From UBA9410 sp036123585 (GTDB lineage Bacteria > Actinomycetota > Acidimicrobiia > Acidimicrobiales > MedAcidi-G1), in NCBI GenBank assembly GCA_036123585.1, contig JAZADN010000072.1:13347-77346 (forward strand): a DNA stretch of 64,000 bases, given 5' to 3'. Under the pieces are notes generated by a model, which made no database searches, was not told the DNA's origin, and saw only the letters and a list, made by a program, of their open reading frames with translations. The translations under genes were made by a program, and so were the position numbers. Below, piece by piece: positions 44,980-53,831 of this stretch (its first letter is position 1; each line of letters opens with the position of its first letter).

Positions 44980-46037
44980 TGAGCGGGGCGACGGGCGGGG
45001 AGAGCTACCGGGGCGCTGGGGTCGATATCGACGCCGGAGAGGAGGCCGTGCGGCGGATCGGGCCCCTGGTGAGGGCTACCTACCGCCCCGAGGTGGTGGG
45101 CGACATCGGCGGCTTCGGCGGCCTGTTCGATTTGGGGCAGTCCGGCTACCGCGACCCGCTGTTGGTCTCGGCCACTGACGGAGTAGGGACCAAGGCGGAG
45201 GTCGCTCGCCAGACCGGCCGGCTGGACACCATTGGCCTCGACCTGGTGGCCATGTGCGTGGACGACCTGGTGTGTGCGGGGGCTGCGCCCCTGTTCTTCC
45301 TCGACTACCTGGCCGTGGGAAGTCTTGATCCCGACGCCGTGGAGGCCCTGGTGTCGGGCCTCGCCGACGGTTGCCGGGAAGCCGGCTGCGCGCTGATCGG
45401 CGGGGAGATGGCCGAGCATCCGGGAGTCATGGCCGTTGACCAGTTCGACCTGGTGGGCTTCGCAGTGGGGGCAGTGGAGCGCGACTCCGTGTTGGACGGA
45501 ACAGCGGCCGTCGCCGGTGACGTGCTGGTCGGCCTTGACTCACCGAACCTCCGTTCCAACGGCTTCTCTCTGGCCCGTCGCCTCGTCTTCGACGTGGCCG
45601 GTCGCGACCTGAACGACCCGGCATGGGACGGGGCCGGGACCACCCTGACAGACGAACTGCTGGCACCCAGCGTGATCTACGCTCCGGCCGTGGTGGCCGC
45701 CTTGGCTACCCACGAGGTGCATGCAGTGGCCCATGTGACCGGCGGGGGCCTGCCTGGGAACCTGCCCCGGGTACTGGGCGACGATGTGGACGCCGTGGTC
45801 GATCGGTCGGCGTGGGAGGTGCCGAGGATCTTCCGGGAACTGCAAGCCATGGGCGACTTGGACGATGCCGAGATGGCCCGGGTGTTCAACCTCGGTATCG
45901 GGATGGTGTTGGTCGTGCCGATCGTCGAGGTCGACGCGGTGGTGGCCACCCTGTCCGACCATGACCGTCCCGCCCGGGTGGTCGGCGAACTGGTGGTCGG
46001 AAACGGCCAGGTCCACCTGGAAGGGGAGACGAGATGA
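44979..46037 (+). CDS. purM: Phosphoribosylformylglycinamidine cyclo-ligase
   Basis: Closes the imidazole ring to AIR. 352 residues, with GVDIDAGEEAVRRIGPLV, SATDGVGTKAEVAR, MCVDDLVCAGAAPLFFLDY, ALIGGEMAEHPGV, GLDSPNLRSNGFSLAR and AHVTGGGLPGNLPRVL. Stop overlaps pyrE in ATGA. Confidence 0.96.
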   Translation: MSGATGGESYRGAGVDIDAGEEAVRRIGPLVRATYRPEVVGDIGGFGGLFDLGQSGYRDPLLVSATDGVGTKAEVARQTGRLDTIGLDLVAMCVDDLVCAGAAPLFFLDYLAVGSLDPDAVEALVSGLADGCREAGCALIGGEMAEHPGVMAVDQFDLVGFAVGAVERDSVLDGTAAVAGDVLVGLDSPNLRSNGFSLARRLVFDVAGRDLNDPAWDGAGTTLTDELLAPSVIYAPAVVAALATHEVHAVAHVTGGGLPGNLPRVLGDDVDAVVDRSAWEVPRIFRELQAMGDLDDAEMARVFNLGIGMVLVVPIVEVDAVVATLSDHDRPARVVGELVVGNGQVHLEGETR

Positions 46038-46603
46038 ACGACCGCACCGCCCTGATCGCCCACCTGATGGAGTACTCCATCAGGACTGGAGACTTCACCC
46101 TCAAGTCGGGGCGTAAGAGCAGCTGGTTCTGTGATGCCAAGCAGACTGCATGTCGAGCCGACGGGATCCTGCTGGTGGCTGAGGCAGCGCTGGCCGAGAT
46201 CGACGCGCTGGAGGAGGAGTCGGGTCCCATCACCGCCATCGGAGGCCTGACCGCGGGTGCCGATCCAGTGGCCTTCGGCATCGCTGCGGTGGCCGCCACC
46301 CGGGGTCGGGACCTGCGGTCGTTCAGCATCCGCAAGGAGTCCAAGGACCACGGGGTGCAAGGTCGCCTGGCCGGTGCCCTGAGAGCGGGTGACCGGGTGG
46401 TCGTTTGCGAGGACACGGTGACTCGGGGGACCTCGCCGTTGGAGGCCGCGTCGGTGGTCCGGGAACTGGGTGCCGAGCCGGTGGCCATCCTGCCCATCGT
46501 GGACCGCGGGGGGACTTGCGGCGCTGCGGCAGCCGAGGCCGGCCTGGCATTTCGTCCGTTGGTGACAGCGCTCGATCTGGGCTTCCCCTACGAAGGACCC
46601 TGA
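46034..46603 (+). CDS. pyrE: Orotate phosphoribosyltransferase
   Basis: Makes OMP from orotate and PRPP in pyrimidine synthesis. 189 residues with TGDFTLKSGRKSSWFCDAK, the GGLTAGADPVA loop and the PRPP-binding VVVCEDTVTRGTS, where Arg-Gly replaces the more common Thr-Gly. Coupled to purM by a four-base overlap, so a pyrimidine gene is carried in the purine operon. After it, CAGACC/GGTCTG could form a weak stem before the malic enzyme gene. Confidence 0.9.
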   Translation: MNDRTALIAHLMEYSIRTGDFTLKSGRKSSWFCDAKQTACRADGILLVAEAALAEIDALEEESGPITAIGGLTAGADPVAFGIAAVAATRGRDLRSFSIRKESKDHGVQGRLAGALRAGDRVVVCEDTVTRGTSPLEAASVVRELGAEPVAILPIVDRGGTCGAAAAEAGLAFRPLVTALDLGFPYEGP

Positions 46604-46733
46604 TCAGACCAGAGATCCCTGATCCGCGGTCTGGTTCGGAGGTCCGCTCCGCGAGTGGGCCCGATCCGGACGTCACGTTTCCCGACCTAGTTCCGATGGT
46701 CCGGGCCCCGGGTGCCACTTCTAGGCTCGCACG

Positions 46734-48134
46734 ATGCCCTACCTCCCCACGGCGGCCTATTCCATCCAACTCCAGGTGGCCCTGGACAACGTGCCGAACA
46801 CCCTCGGTCGCTTGGCCACGGCCATCGGCGAGGCCGGGGCCAACATCATGTCGATGGGAGGCTTCGACGTCCGCGGCGACCTGCTGGTCAACGACGTAGT
46901 GGTCAATTGCCGGGACGAGGAGCACGCGGCGGCCGTCGTCACCGCTGTCGAGGGCCAGGACGGGGTGGAGATCCTCCACTGGCACGACCGCACCTTCGAC
47001 ATGCATGAGGGCGGCAAGATCGAGGTCGTCTCGCTGGCCGAGGTGAACGACCGGCATGACCTGTCGATGGCGTACACGCCGGGCGTGGCGCGGGTCTGCA
47101 TGGCCATCCATGACGAACCGGCTCGCGCCCACGACCTCACCATCAAGAAGAACACGGTTGCCGTGGTCACCGACGGCACGGCGGTGCTGGGTCTGGGCGA
47201 CATCGGGCCCGAGGCGGCCATGCCTGTCATGGAGGGCAAGGCCCTCCTATTCAAGGAGTTCGCCGGCGTCGACGCCTTCCCGGTCTGCCTCGACGTCACT
47301 GACCCGCAGGAGATCATTGACACTGTCATCCGGATCTCTCCTACGTTCGGCGGCATCAACCTGGAGGACATCGCCGCTCCGGCCGCCTTCCACGTGGAGC
47401 GAGCCCTGCGCGAGGCGCTCGACATCCCGGTCTTCCACGACGACCAGCACGGCACCGCCGTGGTGACCCTGGCAGCCCTGTGGAACGCCTGTCGCCTGAC
47501 TGGGCGTGACCTTGCCGACCTATCGGTGGTGGTGGCCGGCATGGGCGCTGCCGGGGTGGCCGTGGGAAGGATCCTGCTGGACGCCGGCGTGGGCGAGATC
47601 GTCGGAGTGGACCGGCAGGGCGCCGTCTACGAGGGGCGCGACGGGCTCAACTTCGCCAAGACTTGGTTCGCTGAACACACCAACCGTGAGCGGAAGATGG
47701 GCACCCTGCAGGAGGTATTGGCCGGCACCGACGTCTTTGTCGGCCTGAGCGGGCCAGGCCTGATTGACGCCGCCGACCTGCGGACCATGAACCCCGATCC
47801 CATCGTTTTCGCGATGGCCAACCCAGATCCGGAGATCCGTCCAGAGGACGCTGACGGCCTGGCCGCCGTGATGGCCACCGGCCGGAGCGACTACCCGAAC
47901 CAGATCAACAACGTGCTGGCCTTCCCGGGCATCTTCCGGGGTGCCTTGGACGCCGGGGCCACCGACGTCACTGAGAACATGAAGCTGGCCGCGGCTCGGG
48001 CTATCGCCGACTCGGTGTCGGAGGTCGACCTCTGCCCGACGCTCGTCGTGCCATCGGTGTTCGACAAGACGGTGCCGTATCGCGTTGCCGAGGCCGTTGC
48101 CGCAGCGGCTGTCGCCGACGGCGTTTGTCGTTAA
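46734..48134 (+). CDS. NAD(P)-dependent malic enzyme with N-terminal ACT domain
   Basis: Oxidative decarboxylation of malate to pyruvate. 466 residues: an ACT-like regulatory domain at about 5-85 (IQLQVALDNVPNTLGRLATAI), the malic N-terminal domain (SMAYTPGVARVC, KKNTVAVVTDGTAVLGLGDIG in parts), the metal/substrate DDQHGTAVVTLAAL and a Rossmann part VVVAGMGAAGVAVGRILL. The ACT domain suggests allosteric control by a small ligand, possibly an amino acid. Confidence 0.92.
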   Translation: MPYLPTAAYSIQLQVALDNVPNTLGRLATAIGEAGANIMSMGGFDVRGDLLVNDVVVNCRDEEHAAAVVTAVEGQDGVEILHWHDRTFDMHEGGKIEVVSLAEVNDRHDLSMAYTPGVARVCMAIHDEPARAHDLTIKKNTVAVVTDGTAVLGLGDIGPEAAMPVMEGKALLFKEFAGVDAFPVCLDVTDPQEIIDTVIRISPTFGGINLEDIAAPAAFHVERALREALDIPVFHDDQHGTAVVTLAALWNACRLTGRDLADLSVVVAGMGAAGVAVGRILLDAGVGEIVGVDRQGAVYEGRDGLNFAKTWFAEHTNRERKMGTLQEVLAGTDVFVGLSGPGLIDAADLRTMNPDPIVFAMANPDPEIRPEDADGLAAVMATGRSDYPNQINNVLAFPGIFRGALDAGATDVTENMKLAAARAIADSVSEVDLCPTLVVPSVFDKTVPYRVAEAVAAAAVADGVCR

Positions 48135-48158
48135 CCGGGCGTCGGCCGGTAGCCGCCC

Positions 48159-48881
48159 TTGACACTCCGGGCCGTCACCTTCGACCTCTGGAACACGTTG
48201 CTGACCAGCGTCCCCGGCGCGGTCGAGGTACGCAGCAACTTCTGGCGCGAGGTGATCGTCGAGCGGGGGATCGATGTCGACGACGATCTGCTGGCCGGGG
48301 CCCTGGGGATTCTGCCCACCCGCTTCGACGAGGAGTGGCGGGCCGGCCGCCAGTACGGGCCTTCTGAGGCTCTGGCCGACTGCTTTGCCGCCTTCGGCGA
48401 CCGGGTGGATTACGACGACCGGGCGGCGCTGGCCGAAGCCTTCGATCAGGCCTCCTACCACTTGGAGGTCGAGCCGGTGGACGGTGCCGCGGAGGCCGTC
48501 CACGTCCTCGCCGCCGCCGGCTTGGCCATCGGGATCGTGTCGGACACCACGCTGGCCACCGGCCGGCACCTCCGTCACCACCTAGACCGTCACGGGATTC
48601 TGGATGGCATCGACTTTGCGGCGTTCTCAGACGAGGTGGGGGCCTACAAGCCTGATCCATCCATGTTCCGGGCCGCGCTGGACGGACTGGGGATCGACGA
48701 CCCGTCTTCGGTGGTCCACGTCGGCGATCTCCGCAGGACCGACGTGGCCGGCGCCCGGTCCATGGGCCTGGGCACGGTGCGGTTCCGGGGTGCCGTCGAC
48801 GATCCCGAGGCGGGCGACGAGGCCGACCACGTGGTGGACCGACTGAGTGATCTCCCCGTCCTCCTGGAAGCGTGGTCCTGA
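48159..48881 (+). CDS. HAD-superfamily hydrolase
   Basis: 240 residues. Motif I is FDLWNTLL with the nucleophile Asp (the D-x-W-N-T variant), motif II near IVSDTT, motif III Lys in GAYKPDPSMF and motif IV VVHVGDLRRTDV. A cap domain of about 80 residues lies between motifs I and II. The likely start is TTG 48159, since no ATG/GTG lies nearby. Likely a phosphatase or dehalogenase-like enzyme of unknown substrate. It ends 33 bases before the convergent alcohol dehydrogenase gene. Confidence 0.85.
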   Translation: MTLRAVTFDLWNTLLTSVPGAVEVRSNFWREVIVERGIDVDDDLLAGALGILPTRFDEEWRAGRQYGPSEALADCFAAFGDRVDYDDRAALAEAFDQASYHLEVEPVDGAAEAVHVLAAAGLAIGIVSDTTLATGRHLRHHLDRHGILDGIDFAAFSDEVGAYKPDPSMFRAALDGLGIDDPSSVVHVGDLRRTDVAGARSMGLGTVRFRGAVDDPEAGDEADHVVDRLSDLPVLLEAWS

Positions 48882-48914
48882 ACGGAGGAGGCTGACGGAA
48901 CGGTCGGCTGTCGG

Positions 48915-50003
48915 TCAGTCGAACACGATGACCGATCGGAGGGTCGCACCGGCCTTCAACTCGGCGTAGCCGTCGTTGACTTCGTCGAGGGTGATGTGGG
49001 CCGACACCAGGCGGTCGAGTTCCAGTCGCCCCTCGAGGTAGTGACGGGCGAGACGCGGCATGTCCACCTTGAAGTGGCTGTTACCCATGAATAGGCCGCG
49101 CAAGCTCTTGGCTTGCAGCACCATCATGGCCCCGGACACGGTCATGGCACTGTCGACGGGTGGGACGCCTACTAGGTAGGCGGTGCGACCCGGGGCCACC
49201 ATGGCCAACGCCTGTTCGGCGGTGGCGGTCAGTCCGATGGCCTCGAAGGCGGCATCGAGGCCACCGGTCATGGCCAGGACAGCCTCCACCGGGTCGGCCT
49301 GGGAGGCGTCGACGACGTCGGTGGCCCCGAAACCTCGGGCAGCCTCGAGTTTGTCGGCGTTGAGGTCGACGGCGATGATCCGTCCGGCACCGGCCAGTCG
49401 ACAACCTTGGACGATGTTGAGGCCGATGCCGCCGCAGCCGATCACAGCCACCGTCTCGCCGGCGGCGATGCGGGCCCCGTTGACGGCGGAGCCGACACCG
49501 GTCAGCACTGCGCAACCAATGAGGGCAGCCACGTCGAACGGCACGTCAGGGTCCACCCCTACAACACCGTTCTCGTGGACCAGCATCTGTTCAGCGAAGG
49601 CGCCGAGGCCGGTCATGGGCAGGACAGGCCGTCCTCCCAGCGACAGGGTGGGATCCTCGTCTGCGCCGCGGACCAGGCCGTGGCGGTTCGGGCAGACATA
49701 GATCCTTCCGGCGTGGCACTCGGTGCAGGTGCCGCAGAACTGGGTCAGGCAGGTAATCACGTGGTCGCCGGGGGCAAAGGCGGTGACGTCGGGACCGACC
49801 GCCTCGACGATGCCCGAGGCCTCGTGGCCGAGGACCGCAGGGAGAGATGGAAGCGGGAGAAGTCCTTCGATGACGTGGAGGTCGCTGTGGCACAGGCCTG
49901 ATGCCTTCGTCCGGATCAGGACCTCGCGGCCGACCGGTCGTGCGATGTCCAGGTCCTCGATGACAAGGTCGCCGGGTGCTTGGTGGAGGACAGCGGCGCG
50001 CAA
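48915..50003 (-). CDS. Zinc-dependent alcohol dehydrogenase (class III-like)
   Basis: Oxidises an alcohol to aldehyde with NAD. 362 residues with the catalytic zinc site GLCHSDLHV and LGHEASGIVEAVG, four structural-zinc cysteines in FCGTCTECHAGRIYVC and the NAD motif VIGCGGIGLNIV. Resembles the actinobacterial thiol- or NDMA-dependent group. TTG 50003 has AGGAG 5 bases upstream. The divergent gap to the TSUP gene contains operator A (50046-50061). Likely oxidises the alcohol released by the island's sulfatase or P450. Confidence 0.9.
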   Translation of the reverse strand: MRAAVLHQAPGDLVIEDLDIARPVGREVLIRTKASGLCHSDLHVIEGLLPLPSLPAVLGHEASGIVEAVGPDVTAFAPGDHVITCLTQFCGTCTECHAGRIYVCPNRHGLVRGADEDPTLSLGGRPVLPMTGLGAFAEQMLVHENGVVGVDPDVPFDVAALIGCAVLTGVGSAVNGARIAAGETVAVIGCGGIGLNIVQGCRLAGAGRIIAVDLNADKLEAARGFGATDVVDASQADPVEAVLAMTGGLDAAFEAIGLTATAEQALAMVAPGRTAYLVGVPPVDSAMTVSGAMMVLQAKSLRGLFMGNSHFKVDMPRLARHYLEGRLELDRLVSAHITLDEVNDGYAELKAGATLRSVIVFD

Positions 50004-50045
50004 GGGGTCTCCTGACGGGGATGGCCAATGGGGTGGGCGCGCAGG

Positions 50046-50061
50046 TTAGCCGTTTGGCTAA
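50046..50061. promoter_or_regulatory. Operator A: TTAGCC-GTTT-GGCTAA
   Basis: Perfect 6-base-arm palindrome in the middle of the 88-base divergent gap between alcohol dehydrogenase and the TSUP gene. The same 16 bases occur at 59023-59038 and the same arms at 55035-55050. Form and size fit a TetR dimer, and two tetR genes sit in the operon it would control. Confidence 0.75.
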
Positions 50062-50091
50062 GGCCATGTCGGACCGGGATAGGGTCGCTCG

Positions 50092-50808
50092 GTGACCGGA
50101 GTCGAGATCGTCGTGGTGGTGATCGCCGTGGCCACGGGCGCCCTCGTCCAGGCCACGGCCGGCATCGGGATCACCCTCGTCGCGGCGCCCTTCCTGCTGG
50201 CCGTGGACCCGGCCTTCCTCCCGCTGCCCATGATCCTCGCTGGCACTGTCGTTGGGGTCCGCAACCTTGTTGGGGAGTTCCGCGGCTTCGATGCCCGACG
50301 GTGGTGGCTCTGCCTGCTCGGGGCGCCGGTCGGCCTGATCGCCGGTGAACTCTCCGTTGCCAGCCTCTCCGAGCGAGGCCTGCGCCTCTCCGTAGGGGTG
50401 CTCGTTCTGGCGTCCGTCGGGGCGCTGCTGTCCGGATGGCAACCACCGAGGGCCGGGTGGACGCCGGTCCTAACCGGGTGCATGGTTGCGTTCGGAGTCC
50501 GGGTGGCGGCCCTGCCCGGACCCCCCTACGCGATCCTCCACCACGACGATCCTCCGCACGTCTTTCGACCGAACCTGGCCTCATTCGTTCTGGTCATGTC
50601 GATCGTGGTGACGGTTCGCCTCGCGGTTGCCGGAGAGATCACCGCCCGCGACCTGGGCCTCAGCATCCTGGTGATGGCTTCGGCCGTTATCGGTCTCGCC
50701 CTGTCGCCGGTAGCCCGACGTCTCGTCGACAAGTCGTTGTTCCGTCCGTTGGTGCTCACCCTGTGTGGACTGGGGGGTCTGGCCACGGTCATCGGGGCGG
50801 TGGGGTGA
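50092..50808 (+). CDS. TSUP (TauE/SafE) family membrane transporter
   Basis: 238 residues, almost all hydrophobic, with about seven membrane segments and the family's early TGALVQATAGIGITLVAAPFLL motif in parts. TSUP proteins are linked to export of sulfite, sulfoacetate or other organosulfur anions, and some to other anions. In a cluster with an arylsulfatase, removal of inorganic sulfur is plausible but inferred. GTG 50092. It is the first gene of a five-gene plus-strand operon whose stop overlaps the next start by one base. Confidence 0.82.
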   Translation: MTGVEIVVVVIAVATGALVQATAGIGITLVAAPFLLAVDPAFLPLPMILAGTVVGVRNLVGEFRGFDARRWWLCLLGAPVGLIAGELSVASLSERGLRLSVGVLVLASVGALLSGWQPPRAGWTPVLTGCMVAFGVRVAALPGPPYAILHHDDPPHVFRPNLASFVLVMSIVVTVRLAVAGEITARDLGLSILVMASAVIGLALSPVARRLVDKSLFRPLVLTLCGLGGLATVIGAVG

Positions 50809-51905
50809 TGGCTGTGGGAGCCCGAATCTGCGAGCAGTTGGCAGCCGAGCGCCCAATCTTCGGCTTCGGGGTGAAGCCCGAGGTGGCCATTGCCGCTTCT
50901 CAGGCCGGCGGGGTGGGGATCTGGGGCTGTACCCGGAATACCCCGGAGGAGATCGAGGAGGGCGTAAGCCGGATGAAGGCTGCCCTGGGGGACCTTCCGT
51001 GGGGTGTGGACCTCGTCATCCCAGCCGGAATGCCGGAGCGCAACGACCGGGCGGCCATCGAGGCGCAGCTGCCTCAGGGTCACGTGGCCTTCGTGGACGA
51101 GATGCGCGAACGCTACGGAGTCCCCGACGATGGCTTGCCCGGCCTGCGGTCCCGCTTCGTCCGCAGCGAGGAGACGGCTCGCGACCAGTTGGCAGTCGTC
51201 ATGGACCACCGGATCCCGTTGCTGGCACTCGGGGTGGGTTCGCCGACGTGGGCCGTAGAGCAGGCCCACGAGCAGGGCTCGTCCATTGTGAGTCTCGTGG
51301 GCCGACCGGCGCATGCCGAGACGGCTATCCGGGCAGGTGCCGACATCCTCGTGGCCCAGGGCACCGATTCGGGGGGCCACACCGGCCCCATCGGCACTTT
51401 CACCCTGGTTCCGCTCGTCGTCGAGGCGGCTGAGGGACGGCCGGTCCTGGCCGCCGGAGGAGTGGCCACCGGCCGACACGTCGCCGCGGCGATGGCCCTC
51501 GGGGCTGACGGGGTGTGGATCGGGACGGCCCTGCTGGCTTCGGTGGAGAACGATCCGTCGCCCGTCCTGCTCGACAAGTTGCTGGCTGCCGGGGTCACCG
51601 ATGCGGTAGTGAGCCGGTCGGTGAGCGGCAAGACCTTCCGCATGCTGCGCTCCGCGTGGAGCGACGAATGGTCGGCCGAGGACGCACCGGACCCGCTGAG
51701 GATGCCCCACCAGGACATCCTCATTGGAGACCTCCTGGGCCAGGTCCAGCGCCATCAGGTAGCGCCGTTGGTCCACGAGGGCGCCGGACAGGGCGTGGCC
51801 CACCTGCGGTCCCAAGAGACGGTGGCCGCCATCATCGGCCGGCTGGCCTCCGAGGCCGCAGAGGTGGCTGAGGAAATGGTCCATACCAGGGGAGGAGAAC
51901 GGTGA
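50808..51905 (+). CDS. Nitronate monooxygenase family flavoprotein
   Basis: FMN-binding TIM barrel of the 2-nitropropane dioxygenase family, 365 residues: FGFGVKPEVAIAASQAGGVG, AQGTDSGGHTGPIGT and the phosphate-binding GGVATGRHVAAAMALGADGVWIG in parts. The group also includes enoyl-reductase-like enzymes and proteins of sterol or fatty acid breakdown in actinobacteria, so nitronate need not be the substrate. ATG 50808 overlaps the TSUP stop. A longer upstream reading lies inside the TSUP gene and is not real. Confidence 0.88.
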   Translation: MAVGARICEQLAAERPIFGFGVKPEVAIAASQAGGVGIWGCTRNTPEEIEEGVSRMKAALGDLPWGVDLVIPAGMPERNDRAAIEAQLPQGHVAFVDEMRERYGVPDDGLPGLRSRFVRSEETARDQLAVVMDHRIPLLALGVGSPTWAVEQAHEQGSSIVSLVGRPAHAETAIRAGADILVAQGTDSGGHTGPIGTFTLVPLVVEAAEGRPVLAAGGVATGRHVAAAMALGADGVWIGTALLASVENDPSPVLLDKLLAAGVTDAVVSRSVSGKTFRMLRSAWSDEWSAEDAPDPLRMPHQDILIGDLLGQVQRHQVAPLVHEGAGQGVAHLRSQETVAAIIGRLASEAAEVAEEMVHTRGGER

Positions 51906-52636
51906 GTGACGACACGGTTTTGTCGGAGGTGGCCGACGGCGTAGCCACCATCGTCCTGAACAGACCCGAACGAAAGAACGCGATCACCGGTCCACTGGCG
52001 GACGGCCTTGCAGCGGCGTTCCAGGAGGTGTCGGTTCGCGACGACGTGGCAGTGGTTCTCCTCCACGGTGCCGACGGCGGGTTCTGCTCCGGGCTGGACC
52101 TTCTGGAATACAACGCCGATCCACCTCCGGACTGGATCGGCACGGCCCAGCAGTCGTTAGTCGCCGCCCATCGGGCCATCGCCGACTGCCCGGTTCCGGT
52201 AGTGGGAGCGCTTGAGCGGTTCGCCGTCAACGGTGGGGCCGCTCTGGCCCTGGCATGCGATCTGCTTGTCGTCGGCGACGGCGCCTTCCTCGTGGTCGGA
52301 GAGGTCCGACAGGGCATGCCAGCTGCCATGAACTTGGCCTGGTTGCTCGAACGGCACGCTCCGGCGGTTGCCGCCCAACTGGTCCTGACCGGACGGCGGT
52401 TCACTGGGACCGACCTCCACCGACTGGGCGTGGCCCTAGACGTTGTGCCAGATGGAGAGGTACTCGACGCCTGCCGGTCGCTGGCTCTCGAGGTCGCTGG
52501 GTTCCCTTCGGGTTCGACCCGGAGAATGAAGGAGCACCTGGCCCGGATGGCCGCGCCGGCGGCTAGGGCCGGTCGCATCGACAGGGGGGCTGACCTGCTT
52601 GCCGAAGTCGGCCGCCTCCGACCGCGGAGAGCCTGA
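51902..52636 (+). CDS. Enoyl-CoA hydratase/isomerase family protein
   Basis: Crotonase fold, 244 residues: VATIVLNRPERKNAI at the start, the oxyanion hole stretch GADGGFCSGLDL, then VNGGAALALACDLLV and the glutamate region GEVRQGMPAA. Probably hydrates or isomerises an unsaturated acyl-CoA made by the dehydrogenases of this island. GTG 51902 overlaps the flavoprotein stop (GTGA); the stop overlaps tetR1 by one base. Confidence 0.9.
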   Translation: MSDDTVLSEVADGVATIVLNRPERKNAITGPLADGLAAAFQEVSVRDDVAVVLLHGADGGFCSGLDLLEYNADPPPDWIGTAQQSLVAAHRAIADCPVPVVGALERFAVNGGAALALACDLLVVGDGAFLVVGEVRQGMPAAMNLAWLLERHAPAVAAQLVLTGRRFTGTDLHRLGVALDVVPDGEVLDACRSLALEVAGFPSGSTRRMKEHLARMAAPAARAGRIDRGADLLAEVGRLRPRRA

Positions 52637-53208
52637 TGCCCGATCAGGAGGTGGCCCCGGTTTCTTCGAGGACGGCACTGCTAGACGCGGCGGTGCACCT
52701 CATGTCGGAGCGTCCGCCGTCGACGGTCACCGGCCGGGAGGTCGCCGAGGAGGCCGGCGTCAACTACGGGCTCGTCCACTACTACTTCGACTCGGCGGGG
52801 GATCTGCTCCGCGAGGCCCAACGCCACCACGGCGAGCGGCTGATCGCGGACCTAATGGACGGTGGGACCCGACCGGTGCCGATGGGACGCGCAGTGTCCG
52901 ACCGGGAGGTCTTCGGCTTTGCGGCCCACGTCGCTCTAGAGGGAGCTCACGATGGGGATGGACGCCGGCCGGTTATGGACGCCATGAAACGGCTGGCCGC
53001 CGAGGCCGACCCAGAAGGAGATCCCGTGCACCACCAGGCAACGGTGGTGGCCATTGTCCTTCTCCAGTTGGGCTGGCCTGTATTCGTTGAGCACAACGCC
53101 CGGAGCGTCGGCCTGGACCTCGAGAAGAACGGTGCGGCCATCCGGGAGCGCTACTTCGAGGTGGTGCGGTCGCTTTACCGTTCGATTGGCGTGGAGATCG
53201 ACGAATGA
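52636..53208 (+). CDS. TetR family regulator 1
   Basis: 190 residues. N-terminal helix-turn-helix with AEEAGVNYGLVHYYF at about 36-50, then an effector domain of about 130 residues. Adjacent tetR2 shares the segment AEEAGVNYGLVH-YF almost identically, so both probably read the same DNA half-site. Encoded at the end of the operon that starts at operator A, which implies autoregulation. Likely ligand: an acyl-CoA or the pathway substrate. Confidence 0.9.
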   Translation: MPDQEVAPVSSRTALLDAAVHLMSERPPSTVTGREVAEEAGVNYGLVHYYFDSAGDLLREAQRHHGERLIADLMDGGTRPVPMGRAVSDREVFGFAAHVALEGAHDGDGRRPVMDAMKRLAAEADPEGDPVHHQATVVAIVLLQLGWPVFVEHNARSVGLDLEKNGAAIRERYFEVVRSLYRSIGVEIDE

Positions 53209-53831
53209 TCGAGGGTGGGCCACGCCCGCGGGGCTCCGCCGAGGTCCGGGAGGCTCTAGTTGCTGCCGCAGCGCGACTCCTCGGCGGGTCGGCGCCGGAA
53301 CGAATCTCGGGACGACGTCTGGCCGAGGAGGCCGGCGTCAACTACGGCCTCGTCCACCACTACTTCGGAGGCAAGAACGCTGTTCTCCGCGAGGGGTTTC
53401 GCCGTCTGGCGGACGACTACGCAGCCGAGTCCGGCCTGGCGACCGCTTCACACGTTGCTCCGTTCTCGCTGCGCAACCGCCCCGACTTCGTCCGGGCTTT
53501 GGCATACGCATCATTGTCAGGCGAGGCCGATGACGCTCACGTCGACCACCCGACTCTCGACGCGGCACTGGACAGGGCGTTGGCCGCTCGTCCCGCCGAC
53601 GATCCGACCGAGGTCCGGATTGACGTTGGTCTAGCCACCGTCTTCCACCTGGCACGGTGCCTGTTCGCCCCGACGGTAGATCCGTGGACTGGGAACGGTC
53701 AGGAGGACCTCTCGTCGGCGGTAGAGGAGCGCCTCGTGCTGGTGCTGCGTTCCCTCACCCTCGGGCTCGATCCCGGGAGAGCGGTGAGGGGCGAACGGGA
53801 GTCGGTCAGGCGTTCCTCGGCACCTGATTGA
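53205..53831 (+). CDS. TetR family regulator 2
   Basis: 208 residues, starting in a four-base overlap with tetR1 (ATGA). HTH with AEEAGVNYGLVHHYF and GKNAVLREGF; effector domain different in sequence from tetR1. The pair looks like an old duplication with divergence of the ligand domain, allowing two signals at one operator, or a heterodimer. Its last 26 bases overlap the 3' end of the convergent acyl-CoA dehydrogenase gene. Confidence 0.9.
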   Translation: MIEGGPRPRGSAEVREALVAAAARLLGGSAPERISGRRLAEEAGVNYGLVHHYFGGKNAVLREGFRRLADDYAAESGLATASHVAPFSLRNRPDFVRALAYASLSGEADDAHVDHPTLDAALDRALAARPADDPTEVRIDVGLATVFHLARCLFAPTVDPWTGNGQEDLSSAVEERLVLVLRSLTLGLDPGRAVRGERESVRRSSAPD

